Shown: piece after piece, positions 24,354-37,800 of the stretch | Numbering within the stretch: position 1 is the first letter of the stretch | Layout: each line of letters begins with the position of its first letter | The notes under the pieces: generated by a model | What the model was told of the DNA's origin: nothing | Database searches by the model: none | What the model saw: only the letters and a program-made list of their open reading frames with translations | Position numbers and translations under genes: made by a program | Assembly: GCF_030269925.1 (NCBI RefSeq) | Contig: NC_085119.1 | Span: 7,601,001 to 7,665,000 of the forward strand | DNA from: Bombyx mori | Lineage: Eukaryota; Arthropoda; Insecta; Lepidoptera; Bombycidae | DNA: 64,000 bases | Direction: 5' to 3'

Positions 24354-27300
24354 CTTATTGTACACACAAAGAAAATACAATAAAAAACAGATTTAAAGAA
24401 TGTCTAAATACTATGTACAAAGGCGAGCTTAACTCATTCATGAGTTTTCTTCCAGCAAACCAATAGCAGAGTGAAATACGATGTATAAGAGGGGAATAGT
24501 GTACAATATAAAAGCTATTAAAGCATGATTTTAAACTAAGCTTTAAAAAAAAAATCTAATATAAAATGAAAAATACATATAAATAAACATACATAAAACA
24601 ATAACTTAAATACAATTAAAGTGACAGGAAATGTTTCTTCATTTGATTCATTCGTTCTTTCCAGTTAATATATCACCACTTTTAAAATGTTGTTCTGTTC
24701 GCCTGGAATCCGTTTCAGGGATTAGTGCTAGAGTGTTAGTGAATTAGGCGAGAAACCAGGGGAGTGCGCTGAGGTATTGTTCGAGATGATCCATTCAACT
24801 CCTTTTTACCATCCCACCTTCCACCAACCGAACAGAGTTCATACCATTTGGGGTCGTTGCGTTCACCCACAGTGCAATTTCGGAGATATTTTTTGCCCCA
24901 TACCATCCGGCATCCTGAAATGTTTTATTTATTTATTTTTTATTGCTTAAATGGGTGGACGATCTCACAGCGCACCTGGTGCTAAGTGGTTACTATAGCC
25001 CATAGACATCTACAACGTAAATGCGCTACCCACCTTGAGATATAAGTTCTAAGGTCTCAGTATAGTTACAACGGCTACCCCACCCTTCGAACCGAAACGC
25101 ATTACTGCTTCACGGCGGAAATAGGCAGGGTGGTGGTGCCTACCCGCGCGGACTCACAAGAGGCCATACCACCAGTAAATGTATATACTCCTGTCCACGA
25201 TGCTTGCCAATGCCCTTGGCATTCTAACGTCCATGAGCGACGGTATTTACTTACTTGTCTGCCAACAAAAGTAATAAAGAAAAGTGACCTCACTTGAAAT
25301 TGTGCACAAGAGGACCAAACGTTCTACTTCTTCTTTGTCGTTTCATTACTGAGGGTCGTGACCACCTTGGTCTAGTTTTAGCACCAGCTTCCTCCAATGT
25401 TGTCTGCATTCGGCCTTCTTAATGGCGCCCGGGACACTGGTGTTTGTGGCCTCCTTGACCAAACGTACTCTGAGATTAATTCTTTCCTCTGCTTCGAATT
25501 GTGCAGGGACTGCGTCTTCTACAAATTCTCCTCGCGCCAATAAATCATCAATTGTCATCGTTTTGTATTGTGATCTGAAGATTTTCCACAGCATTTGATT
25601 AGTCGGTGGGTCGACGGTTTGATTGTTTGCGCTCGAAAATTGTATATTAAGTATGTAATATATAAAATTATAATTAGCACGATTCAAGCTTATAGTCTGA
25701 TTTCTTCTATGCCCCTATAGCTACCGCTAGTAACTATTATTATTATTATTACTGTTGTCACTCTTAATATAGGAAGTAATACACGGAAGCGAACGTGGAA
25801 CCGGTTTAGCCAAAGGTGTAACAAATGATAATAATATTATGTTGGCGTCACGGAGGGTTTTATTGGTTTTATGAATATGGAATCGCACTGATGTTTGAAG
25901 TCAGAAAACCCTGTCAGGGATGTTTCGTAACTCAGTTGTTTATTTTCATTAATTTATTTAAGCTTGTCATTATGTCAATGCTGATCATTATTATTATACG
26001 CTATATTGTTTTAAGTCGGAATATCTGTAACCATTCACTGAAAATGTTTTACAACCTATATTCTTCGACGGCTTGGTAAACGCAGGAAACGCGAAGGTAA
26101 ACGATGCAATTAAACTACAATTTTGTAATAGTTCGGACTCCCAAGAATCAGAACTGTACGTGTCCGGTACATGAGTCATTCAATTTGCTCTCCTGCATGT
26201 GCTCAAGCGACTTTCTACTCTGAGATCGCGTGTGTTTCTTGTATAACAACTGCTAAAAAAGAAAAGCACCCATGTAGTCCTTTGAACCAAAGTTAAGCTG
26301 CCAATGATGAAACTGTTGTACGTTCGTTTTGACATATCAACTTAGTGTGCAAGTGATGATGAGGTTCTCGGAAACATCATTTTAGTATATGTAGGATTTC
26401 TAAAAATCGATAATTACAACGAAATACATCCTTTCTCTGTGTTATTCTTTGATTGTTTTGAATTTGTAGTCTCGAACGTTCTAAGCGGAAAATTTATTTC
26501 GTCACATTTGATCTTACATGTTTTCAAAGACTTTAAAATGCTAGAATTATGTCGCCTGTCAGTAATATCCATCTATGCCATATTTAAACTGTAAATGATT
26601 AATGGTCTGTGACATCGTAAACACGATATGCATTTATTCCATTTCATACGAATTGATTTTATGAAGAATATTCAATAGATTACGAGTATAATTGTATTAT
26701 TTGAAAATGTTGCAGGTGTACTATGTACATATAAGACATTAGTTATTCAGTTAAACAATATAACATATGTTTCTTCAGTATGAGTCACTTTGAGTAATCA
26801 AAACAGGTCTGTTAAAACTTAGTTTTTCATATTTAAACAATGTGAAGTTACCGCGTTTAATAAGTATCACTAACTACTAATTTCATATTAAATGTGTTAT
26901 TGAACTGAGTCACTTAGATTCACTGGTTAGTTATTATGATGATAAATAAAGTGAAATACACAGGACGGGGCGACGTAATGTCTGGCGTTCCTTAACTTGA
27001 CTAGCGAAAAGACGAATTTATAAATGTGATTATAACGAATGCTTGATCGAAAGTTGCCGTATATGTGGGCCACGAGTTGGTCTGTCCGGCTTCTCTGCGC
27101 ACGCCATTAATTTGATGAAAGTGTTTGTCAGCGAAGTTGATAAAATAGACTAGTTTTTTGTCCAGTAGAATGTTTACAGCCGGACATAAATATACATATT
27201 ATATGATCTAGATAATCAGTAACGAAGTCGATTCGTTTGTTTACATTAATAAATGAACGAAAACTTTATAATATAAATCGCCTAAAACGTTATCAAGCAA

Positions 27301-28803
27301 AATATAAAATGAGGCGTTCGCTCCTGGCCTTTTCATTTTTTATCATTATATTATTATTTTTTTAATTGTATTTTTTGACTTGTTTTTTCGTTTATTGTAA
27401 ATATTTTTACTTATCTAAAAAAAAAATTAAGAAAAAACAAAAAGCCCGCTGAGTTTGTTTCGACGGTTATTCTAAGGACTGTGGCTTTTTTTGGAACCGG
27501 TGGTAGAGTTGTTATTTATATTTTGACATTCAACAAGTGTGTTATACTGACATCTAAGTTGAAATAAATGATTTTGAATTTGAATTTGAATATAATTATT
27601 TAATATATTTATAAAAGAAAAATTAACTTTTATTTGTTAAAAAAAACTGATAGGTGTGTATTGGAAAGTAGGCCATGGTTTCTGTCCCTCTTGAGACGAA
27701 TTCGCAAGCTAACTTTATTTACATAACATGCCTACAATGAAACCGATAAACCAGAAGAGGAATTGCACAAACGAAATCTAACCATGCAACCAAAACACAG
27801 CTTGAAATTTGAATGAGAAAAAACTAGTAAATACTGTATCACGACTATTTAAACGAAAAATATCCTAAACTTAACTTATACATTTGTGTTATCACTTATG
27901 TTATTAACTGACTACATATTCTTTATGTTTTTAACAATAAAATTGCTATAGTTACGTTTCAGAATGCGTTGCGCCATTGACCTTACAATACTTAATTGTT
28001 AACGCTTGTTTACAATCTATGAGCAATAAAACTTTATGTTATAATACGCCTAAATTCTATGCAAATGGGAAAAGTAATTTCAATTTATCTTGTATAATAC
28101 AAAAATAATAATTATCAAAATAGAATTTCGAACAATTAAAACAAATGAGTCACAAATTATTACCAATAAAAATCAAGCAGCTTGAAGATTTAACCTATGG
28201 ACACAGCCCACTGAGTTTCTCGTCGGATCTTGTCAGTGGGTCGCGTATCCGATCCGGTGGTAGATTCTGCGAAGCACTGCTCTTGCTAGGGCCAGTGTTA
28301 GCAACCTGCACGTCAAGGAGAAGCTGAAATAGCCTCTCAAGGCTATCAGTATAGGTAGAAGGGGACAAAAAAAGTCGCCTTTTATTATTTCTAACTGTTC
28401 ACGAAATATGAACTTCTGAATATGATGCTTAGCTTTGATAAGTCAAAATGCATTTTCGTTTATGTAAATCAAGGAGTTTTCAATGTATCATGATCTGTGT
28501 GGAATATTTTAGAAACAGCTTGTGTTTGATTACAGGTCGGTGACCAGTTGGTTAGCGTTAATGGATATAGAGTAGATGATGCAGTCCACGGAGAATTAAT
28601 TCACTACCTCGCTTCTCAATCCAGACTCAAAATTAAAGTGAGACGTAAGTATTCAACGTAATAATTGCAAATAGATAATAATACACAAATCTATGCTATT
28701 TTTTATGTCATTGTGATTTTATTTATGAAAACATCATAATCAGGGGGCGTCACTCAGTATCGATAAGTAAATTTTACGCGATCGAGATGTTAAAAAACTC
28801 GCA

Positions 28804-28894
<91 letters not shown>

Positions 28895-31800
28895 AGAAAA
28901 CACTGAACAATTTGTGTAAGAAGCTATTTATACCTGATATACTCTCAAATTCTTAAAAGTATCTATGTTCTAAGCAACCCGATTGGCAATATTTAGAGCT
29001 ATTAGTGTGCAAATATTAGTTTGGACTAGTTGGAAATTATGTTGAGTATGTTTTTAGATTTGGAATATTTTCGGTTACACACTGCGTTAGGGTTGGATTA
29101 GTCCAATTAAACTTCGATTGATCGAAGGTTTTTAGTGAGAAAAGCGAAATTAACTTAAGCGTTTATCCCAACAATAGAATGTTGCCTATGCCGCAGTTTT
29201 TGAATTTATTCTCACTTAAACTGTAACAGGAATTTCATCTTCTATTCGAAATAAAATAGTGAGGATAAAATATTAAGTAAATCGCATTCAAGCCTTTTTC
29301 TTTTAAAACATTTATTTATTAATCAACCATTTTTTGGTTATATAACTCCCTCTCTGAATTTGTAAATAACACGAACAATTGTTAACCATGTAACAGCGAA
29401 TAACATTATGTTAATTAATGAACGTTTTCAGTAGTTACGTCACTGTAGAGAAGGCAGCAAAGTTTTTAGTTGGAGTTAGTGTGAAAGCGTGTGGGCAGCT
29501 GGTCTATCTATTATTGTTGCGTAAACAACTTGTGAGAATCAGGGCCCCTGTTTTTGATTGATAGATATAGTATGGTAATTAAGTTACTCTGTTGAATATG
29601 TATTTTGTTAATTTTTACATAAGTTTCTTAATTTAAAAACTAAAACTTACGTAAGGGACTTGTATTGAATTATTCAATACAAGTCCCTTACGTAAGTTTT
29701 AGTTTTCGTGTTTATTATATTTTTTAATCAACATCTTATCTTACTAGAGAGGAAATTACTTTTCATTTGTGCTAAAAGTCAAAACGGGTTGGTACCGCCA
29801 TTCTGCTTGGTACAGCCGTGAAGTAATCATGCACTTAGGTCTGAAGGTTGGAGACGAGAACTCGATCTACAGCACTTACGTCTTTTATTTCCACAGGAGT
29901 ACAGCACTTACGTTAGGTTGACTATTAATAAAAGTATTCTGGCTTTTTGCTATTCTGTGTATTTTTCGAATCGGTCATATGTTCTGGTTTGAAGTGTAGG
30001 AAATTTATACAATACCATACAAAGTATCAGCTCTAGTAGCCATTTGACACTCCCAGGTTATTAAAGTCGTCAGCAAAACTTAATATAATGGCCCGTACTT
30101 ATTTTTTTTGATTAGACGGCCTGAATTCGTTTTTAACAATTATTAATAAAGTAATTCATTTTCGATTTCAGATATTGGCATGTTACCAGTCAAAGAGTGA
30201 GTATCTGTAATAGTAGAATTTTTATATAGATAACATAAAAGGAATAACAAAATATTTCATTTAATGCAAATAATATGTAGAAGTTAATTATGAAGAAACC
30301 GCTTTACACAATTTATATATATATTTTTTTTTAAGTTATGGACAATAGCCTAAAAAACTGATAAAGTAGCTGATACGTTATTATTATTAGGATACTTAAT
30401 TTCAAAAAAGGAACGAAATCCAACATTGCAACCGCCGCACTGTCATAGAAGCATGAGGAGGTGGCGCAATGTTCCATTTTCAAACGAGAGGCTGCTCCAT
30501 TTTACAACTAATTTTTAAATACTATCACAAGGTCACTATAGTATCAAGATCGAAACATAACTGTATATTTTAATGGTATTATTATATTTGTCGCCTTCAT
30601 TCCAATTTTGTAAGCAACAAAAAATTGGAAACATTCAATTAAAAGCCTTTTCTTTTGCATTTTAATCACAGAGTATTTGTAATAAGGCATTTTATTGTAT
30701 ACCAAATGATAAGTTGAAATGTTAGATTTCCATCAACATTAAGGAAATAAACAAATTTGTAACGGTAATTTAGCTTTAAACTGTATTAGATCTTATTGTG
30801 TACTACGAGTATCAATTAAATACATAACTTTAACTCGGTCGAAAAATATGCTTTTTGGATTAGCGACACGTTTATTGAATAGCTTTTTTCGAACTTTGCT
30901 ATTCCTTTTTCAATAATCATTTTTGTTACTAATAATCCATGTTAAGCAATGTCCAGTCGTTTTGTTGCAATATCCGATACTTGTACACTTTCTCAAATAC
31001 TGAATGGTTAAGTCACTATTACAACTCCGTATTATTACACGTTTATACTTGAAGTAACAAAGTTGACAAATTGAGAGAACACGACAGTGTTCCGCCACGG
31101 ACATTTCGGAATTAAAAATTAAAATACGAAGGTATTTTCTTGGTTCATCCTCACATGAAAAACTACTCTACCCTTGAGTTGTTTTTTTTTATTGATGAAG
31201 TGGGTGGATGAGTTCACAGCCCACCTGATGTTAAGTGGTTACTGGAGCCTATAGACATCTGGTCCTACCATCATACTGGTGGTAGGACCTCTTGTGAGTC
31301 CGCGCGGGTAGGTACCACCACCTTGCCTATTTCTGCCGTGAAGCAGTAATGCATTTCGGTTTGAAGGGTGGGACAGCCGTTGTAATTATACTGAGACCTT
31401 AGAACTTATATTTCAAGGTGGGTGGCGCATTTACGTTGTAGATGGTTTTTTTTATGGCTTAGATGGGTGGACGAGCTCACAGCCCACCTGGTATTAAGTG
31501 GTTACTGGAGCCCATAGACTCTACAACGTAAATGCGCCACCCACCTTGAAATATAAGTTCTAAGGTCTCAGTATTATTACAACGGCTACCCCACCCTTCA
31601 AACCGAAACGCATTACTGCTTGACTCACAAGATTACATTACCACCAGTAATTACGCAAATTATAATCTTGCGGGTTTGATTTTTATTACACGATGTTATT
31701 CCTTCACCGTGGAAGTCAATCGTGAACATTTGTGAAGTACATATTTCATTAGAAAAATTGGTATCCGCCTGCGGGATTCGAACACCGTTGCATCGCTAGA

Positions 31801-34800
31801 TACGAATGCACCGGACGTCTTATCCTTTAGGCCACGACGACTTTAAGCGGCGGCTCAGTGGTGTGGATTGGGAGAGGCCTATGTCCAGCAGTGGACGACT
31901 GAGGGCTGATGATGATGATGATGAAGTGTCTGTACCACCAGACATCCATAACTAATTTAAAGTGTACGAATAAAATCTTTGTAAACTAGGGTGTACCTAA
32001 ATGTAGATAATTATCTCAGAAAAGTAGTGGCCTAAAGCCACATTTCAAACAACACACACAAAATTCAAAATACGTAGGGTATGACAGCTTAATATAGTTC
32101 CTATTTTTTTCAGGAAAGGACACGAAGCTTTATCATGGCAATTCGTGTCGGAACGTGCATCGCTCGGGTCCGACGTGTCATCTTCTCCAACGCTTTGTCA
32201 TGACACGGAAGGACTTGTGGATCTACGCCTTTCAATCTTGGTTCCACCCCGAGCCAAACTCGGTTGTGGGTGAGTTACTGAATGGGACTACTTACTTAAT
32301 ACTGTATTTTTATAACTTCCGGATTTTTTCATCGTTATTGATAAATTATCCATTCCGTTGCTCTAGATATATCCAATTCTAAATAAAACCAATATATTAA
32401 TGAAATCCATTTAAAAAAGTATTTCCATTTAATTTAATTATTATCATAAGTCAATAGAATTTAGAATTGTTAATTTATTACATATTCAAGTTTTATATGT
32501 TTATTAATTTGAATCTCATATTATATAAGAGACAAATGTTTTCATTTCACTCAACCTACTTTACCGCACTTATTGAGCTCAATTAACGACAAAGAAATCT
32601 GAACAATTGCTTGTTTTTAGGATTTGTAAAGGACCTGAATGGAAACCGGGGATATTTGTTCAGTTTGTAAGGGAAGGAGGGATTGCGAGAGAGGCAGGAT
32701 TACGTCCAGGTGATCAAATATTATCCTGCAATGGCACAGATTTCGGCAATATCGCCTTTAATGAGGTACGTTCCTTTTAATTTGAAACCTAATAATTTGA
32801 AGTCTATCTACATATAACGGAACATAAATTTAAAAAAAAGATGTGTGGTGTCGTGCGACACCGGATAGGAACGAAGTTCCTTATTATAAAAATATTAATT
32901 TTAGGTTCTGTTCGAGGTATAAAGAAAATAAAACTGGAGGTTTCGCAACAACCCACGGTAATTCGGTAACGTGCGAACTTATTGTGGTACACTTCATTCA
33001 CGGTTTTTTACATAAGAGTTAGTGTATTGCTCAAACGAACTCTCTGAGATCGTGGTCAATGAATGAATTTACCATCGCATCGCCCGCCACCGGAGTAGAG
33101 TTCATCCATACTACCTGGAGCCACTGCGGTCATCCACAGTGCGTTTCCAGAGATCTTTTTTGCCACGTACTATCCGGCTATGGAATGAGCTCCCCTCCAC
33201 GGTGTTTCCCGAGCGCTATGACATGTCCTTCTTCAAACGAGGCTTGTGGAGAGTATTAAGCGGTAGGCAGCGGCTTGGCTCTGCCCCTGGCATTGCTGAA
33301 GTCCATGGGCGACGGTAACCACTCACCATCAGGTGGGCCGTATGCCCGTCTGCCTACAAAGGCAATAAAAAAAATGATAAAAAAATATGTTATTTTTTGT
33401 GGATTACTAATAAAAATCTTACGTTACGGACGTTTTTTCCCGGTTAGGGTAACCCTCCGCATCGTTTCATAAGGGACTTCGTTCAAATAGAGAGAATGTG
33501 TCCAATTTCTGATTTATGTGATTTATGTTCTGGCACAATTCACTTTGTATCGTCCGGTTTGCAGGCTGTGAATTTAAAGTACTCGTAAATTAGGAATAAG
33601 ATACTAAATTGAAAAAAGCCTATTTACCTATCCCCTTTATTCCTGTTCAGATCGTACCTATTTAAGATACCTGCAGTCAGGCCAAAACAAATCTTTGATA
33701 ATAATTATGAAAATTACAATAAATTTGCTAATAGTAGCAAAAAACAAAAAATGACATTTTATTGTAATTTATAAGTTATAAATAACATTTGCCATAAATA
33801 GAATTGCTTTCAATAAAAAATTATATCTTCAAACCAAAACACATTACTGTTTCATGGCAGAAATAGGAAGGGTGGTGGTATCCGTAGTGGTACCCATGGT
33901 GGCTCACAAGACTCCCTACCACCAGTAAAACCAGTAAAAGATACCGATGACGCGCCGGTCACGTTTTACAAAGATATCGTAGTGTAAAATACAAATAAAT
34001 ATTAATTCCAATCTTTTTAATAAGCTAAAAGCATTACTTTCATTATTTTTTTTGCTTTGGACCGTATAAATTTATAAATCACTTTTATCAACTCTCTTTG
34101 AAATGAAAATGCGAGAACAATGCAATGAATTACATTTCGTATCGTTTTATGTAATACCCCTACATTAGTGACAGTATTAACGTTTGTGTGAACGATAAAT
34201 TTGGTAAAAAAATCGAAACATACAATCTATATATTAAAATGTGAAGGAAAAAATTGTATCACTTTTTACGAAAATTGCGCGGACGGAGGAGTATGAAATT
34301 TCCCACACTTATAGAGAATATAGAGAAGGAGTGCAGCATTATAATTTTTTTTTTAAATTATGCCTAAAAATCCAATAAATCAATATGAAAAACCTTACAC
34401 ACACTACCATCATTACCATGTATTTTACGCACACACACCTGCATACTATTTATTTATTGTCAAACTTTTGTTCTTGACGTCGGTGGTCAAATTGAGAATG
34501 GATTAAATATTGTTTGTCTTTATTAATATTTATCTATACGAGTAGTGTAGTCTTGGCGAAATTTGTATTTATTGAAGTTTAATAGTCTGAAAAGACTACC
34601 GGGCGACCACTAGTATGATATTATTTTAAACATGCATATGCAAATAAAAAGAAAACACACTTTTATAGGTATTATTTTAATGTTTCATAAATCATTTTTA
34701 TTAGGCTATAACGGCAATGAAAGCAACGGGACGCTTAGAACTGGTGATACGCGAAGGCGCCGGGACTGAACTAGTATCGCCGGAGAGCTCAGGGTATAAC

Positions 34801-37800
34801 AGCTCCGCTTCGTCTGCGGCGGGAGAGAGAAGTCCCGCGCCCACGCCGCACGTACCGCTCGCACCTCCTGCAGCTTTACGCCGCCGTCTCGCGAGCGTCG
34901 CTGAAGAAGCGGCCGATCGCGCCGACAGGTGACGTATAAAATATTAAGGGCTACGGTACTTTTATTTTGTTCGCTTTCCAACAATTCTGGAAATCTGTTT
35001 TTTTGGCTCGATGGACAAGAAAATGAGATCAGTGTAAAGACAGAATTATCGTAAATATATTGGTTTCGATGGCTATTACAATAAAAGCTCCTTATTCGCG
35101 TTTCCTACAATCACGTTTTCACTATTCGCGAATTAACAAAATGCGACTCAATATTCGCGGCTAAAAATTTCTTTATTCGCGGATATAATCTGTTCATCCG
35201 TATATACACATTGATAAAAAGGATTCCTTTTTTCCTACCTATATGTGTAGTGAGCTCACGGAGCTCAAACCGGAGTGGGTTAATTCACTCATCGAGCCCT
35301 TCGTCGCAAGCGACGGGTTCGGCGAGGACGGTGACCGTTGCTTGTGGTGCCTAAAAGCACCGTTAGTGGATCGGGAGGATCCGTAATGACTTGCTTTGGG
35401 CGACGTCGACTGTTTACCATTCGGTCTACAGGATCGGGTATGTAAAGTATTTCAATATGTAGGTTTCGAACCGAGTATCCTTTGCCGCGGTCAGCATTTT
35501 TGAGAATGTATACAAACAAAAACTGTGTGAACCTTATAACTCACCTCGTAAAGCATATTTTTAAATAATAATTTAATTAAAATTACTATTCCATCTTCGA
35601 GGTATACTTACGCTACATATACCCCGCGAATAAAGAGCTTTTACTGTACATCGAAAAATAACGGAAGAAGCCTACGAATCTTTTGAACCGCCTAATAGTA
35701 CTAGATTAAATTTTTAAAAAATGTATGTGATTAATAACTTCAAAATTCATTTAGTAATTGCCGAGTCACTGTTATTAATTACTTACCCACGTTTATAATA
35801 TATTTTACGACAGTATATTTTCAGGCTGACCATGAATAGACTGAAAAGACGCACTTGGGACAGCTTAGATTTCGATTGGAAGCACAAGGATATTCATAAC
35901 TTTGATGCTCCCTCCGATATAGAACCCGATTACGATTGTCCAAGCATACCAAACAATCCACATACGTTTGAAAATAAAGCAAAAACTAGGAATAATAATA
36001 ATAACAAAAGTGTTAAAGAATTTGTAACGAATCCATCGAATAAAACAATAATTAATTTAACGGAAGACGGTGCAACTATACAATGTAGTTACGATAGTAA
36101 TCAGTCTCCAAGGAAAAGTACTTTTTCGTTGAATAATGGAGGCAGAGGGAACGACAAGAAGACAATCGTAGTTGAGCTACACCACACCAATACTACAACA
36201 TGTGGGAAACCGGCTTGTAATAACTTTATTCCTCCACCTATGATGGAGGCTAGTTCGGATAGTACCAGTGTTTCAAGCACGGTATCTTTATCAAATGCTA
36301 TTGCAGAAGAAATACTAAGAAGAAAACAGGTTAGAAAATAATAAGGTTTTTTTTATTTTTTATTGATTAGATGGGTGGACGAGCTCACAGCCCACCCGGT
36401 GTTAAGCGGTTACTGGAGCCCATAGACATCTACGACGTAAATGCGCCACCCACCTTGGGATATAAGTTCTAAGGTCTCAGGTATAGTTAGAACGGCTGCC
36501 CCACCCTTCAAACCGAAACGCATTACTGCTTCACGGCAGAAATAGGCAGGGCGATGGTACCTACCCGCGCGGACTCACAACAGGTCCTACTACCGGTAAT
36601 TACGCAAATTATAATTTTGCAGATTTCTTGGATTTATTCTGTATAAATTACATTTGTATGGACTCTAGAACCAATGTGGGGATTTTTATATTATCACCAT
36701 TCTCTAAGGCATAACTGTAATATAAAAGTATATAGAACAAAATTACATTAACTAGCAGCATATTTGATAATACTCGTATTTTGCGCACTCATAATGTAAA
36801 GAGAAGATGCCGAAGAAAATTTTTTTAATCAAACATCATTTTTTACTATATTTTTCTCGTGGTTAGCAAAGCCCAGATATGACGACGTGAATGCCACTAC
36901 CCACATCGAGGTATGAGATCAAAATCTCAATTGTATTTTGTTAAACAATATTAATTATGATTGAGATGAGATGGCTATCTCACTGTACAAACCGGAAAGT
37001 AAGAATCCTTGAAAAATATGCAAAAAAAGACACTATGATAGTACCTACCCATGGTAGCATACAATAGGCACTACCATCATATTTATCAGTTTTGGCTTGC
37101 TTCGACATCTTCATGTTTGGGAACGGTTCCATAGATCTAACTAGTTTACCTACTGTAATATATACTATAATGTTATTAATGTATAAGTAAACCCTAGTAA
37201 CACTGTTTATATTTTTATCATATATTTATATTAATTCAATAATAATATAAGAAAATTACTTGTTACAGATGAAAAAATCTACGAACACCGAAAACGTTCC
37301 CCCTCCTGTTGTGCCTAAAAAAATAGTAACAAAAACTGTTGACAATGACAAGAAAAAACAACACGACGCTCTCATGGACGAATTTAAAAAAGTGCACAGG
37401 AAAATGTTTGCTAATCTGGATATTACTGACAAAGAAACAGCAACGCATAACATAGATAATAGCGATCCAATGGTAAGTCAAACAGTCTCGTAAAATAGTT
37501 TTAAATGGTTCCATCACTATTCATTCATAGTATCTACTATACTAACATCATAACAAAAAGTAAAATTAAAGTACCTAAGAAAAAAAAATAAAAAAAAATA
37601 ATAATTTATGAATCTATAACATAGTTCTCTGATGACGAAAGCAAAGCAAATACATAAACGCATGATAGTTTCCGCGCTGACTTAAAATTGCAATTTAAGG
37701 TCTACTTATTAAATAAAACTTGATTTTTATCTGTAAGATCGTTCGGTAACTATTAATCATCCATTTCGATGGGGAGGGTCGGTTTGCATATGAGTCGTCT

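Noticed and set aside
31780..31846. tRNA gene at the SINE head
   Set aside because: Same reason: boxes present but the element continues into the family A body, and a second copy exists at 46850.
35289..35519. Arg-rich ORFs at 35289-35519 and 57161-57364 as a two-copy gene family
   Set aside because: Both are translations of the same Bm1-like SINE.
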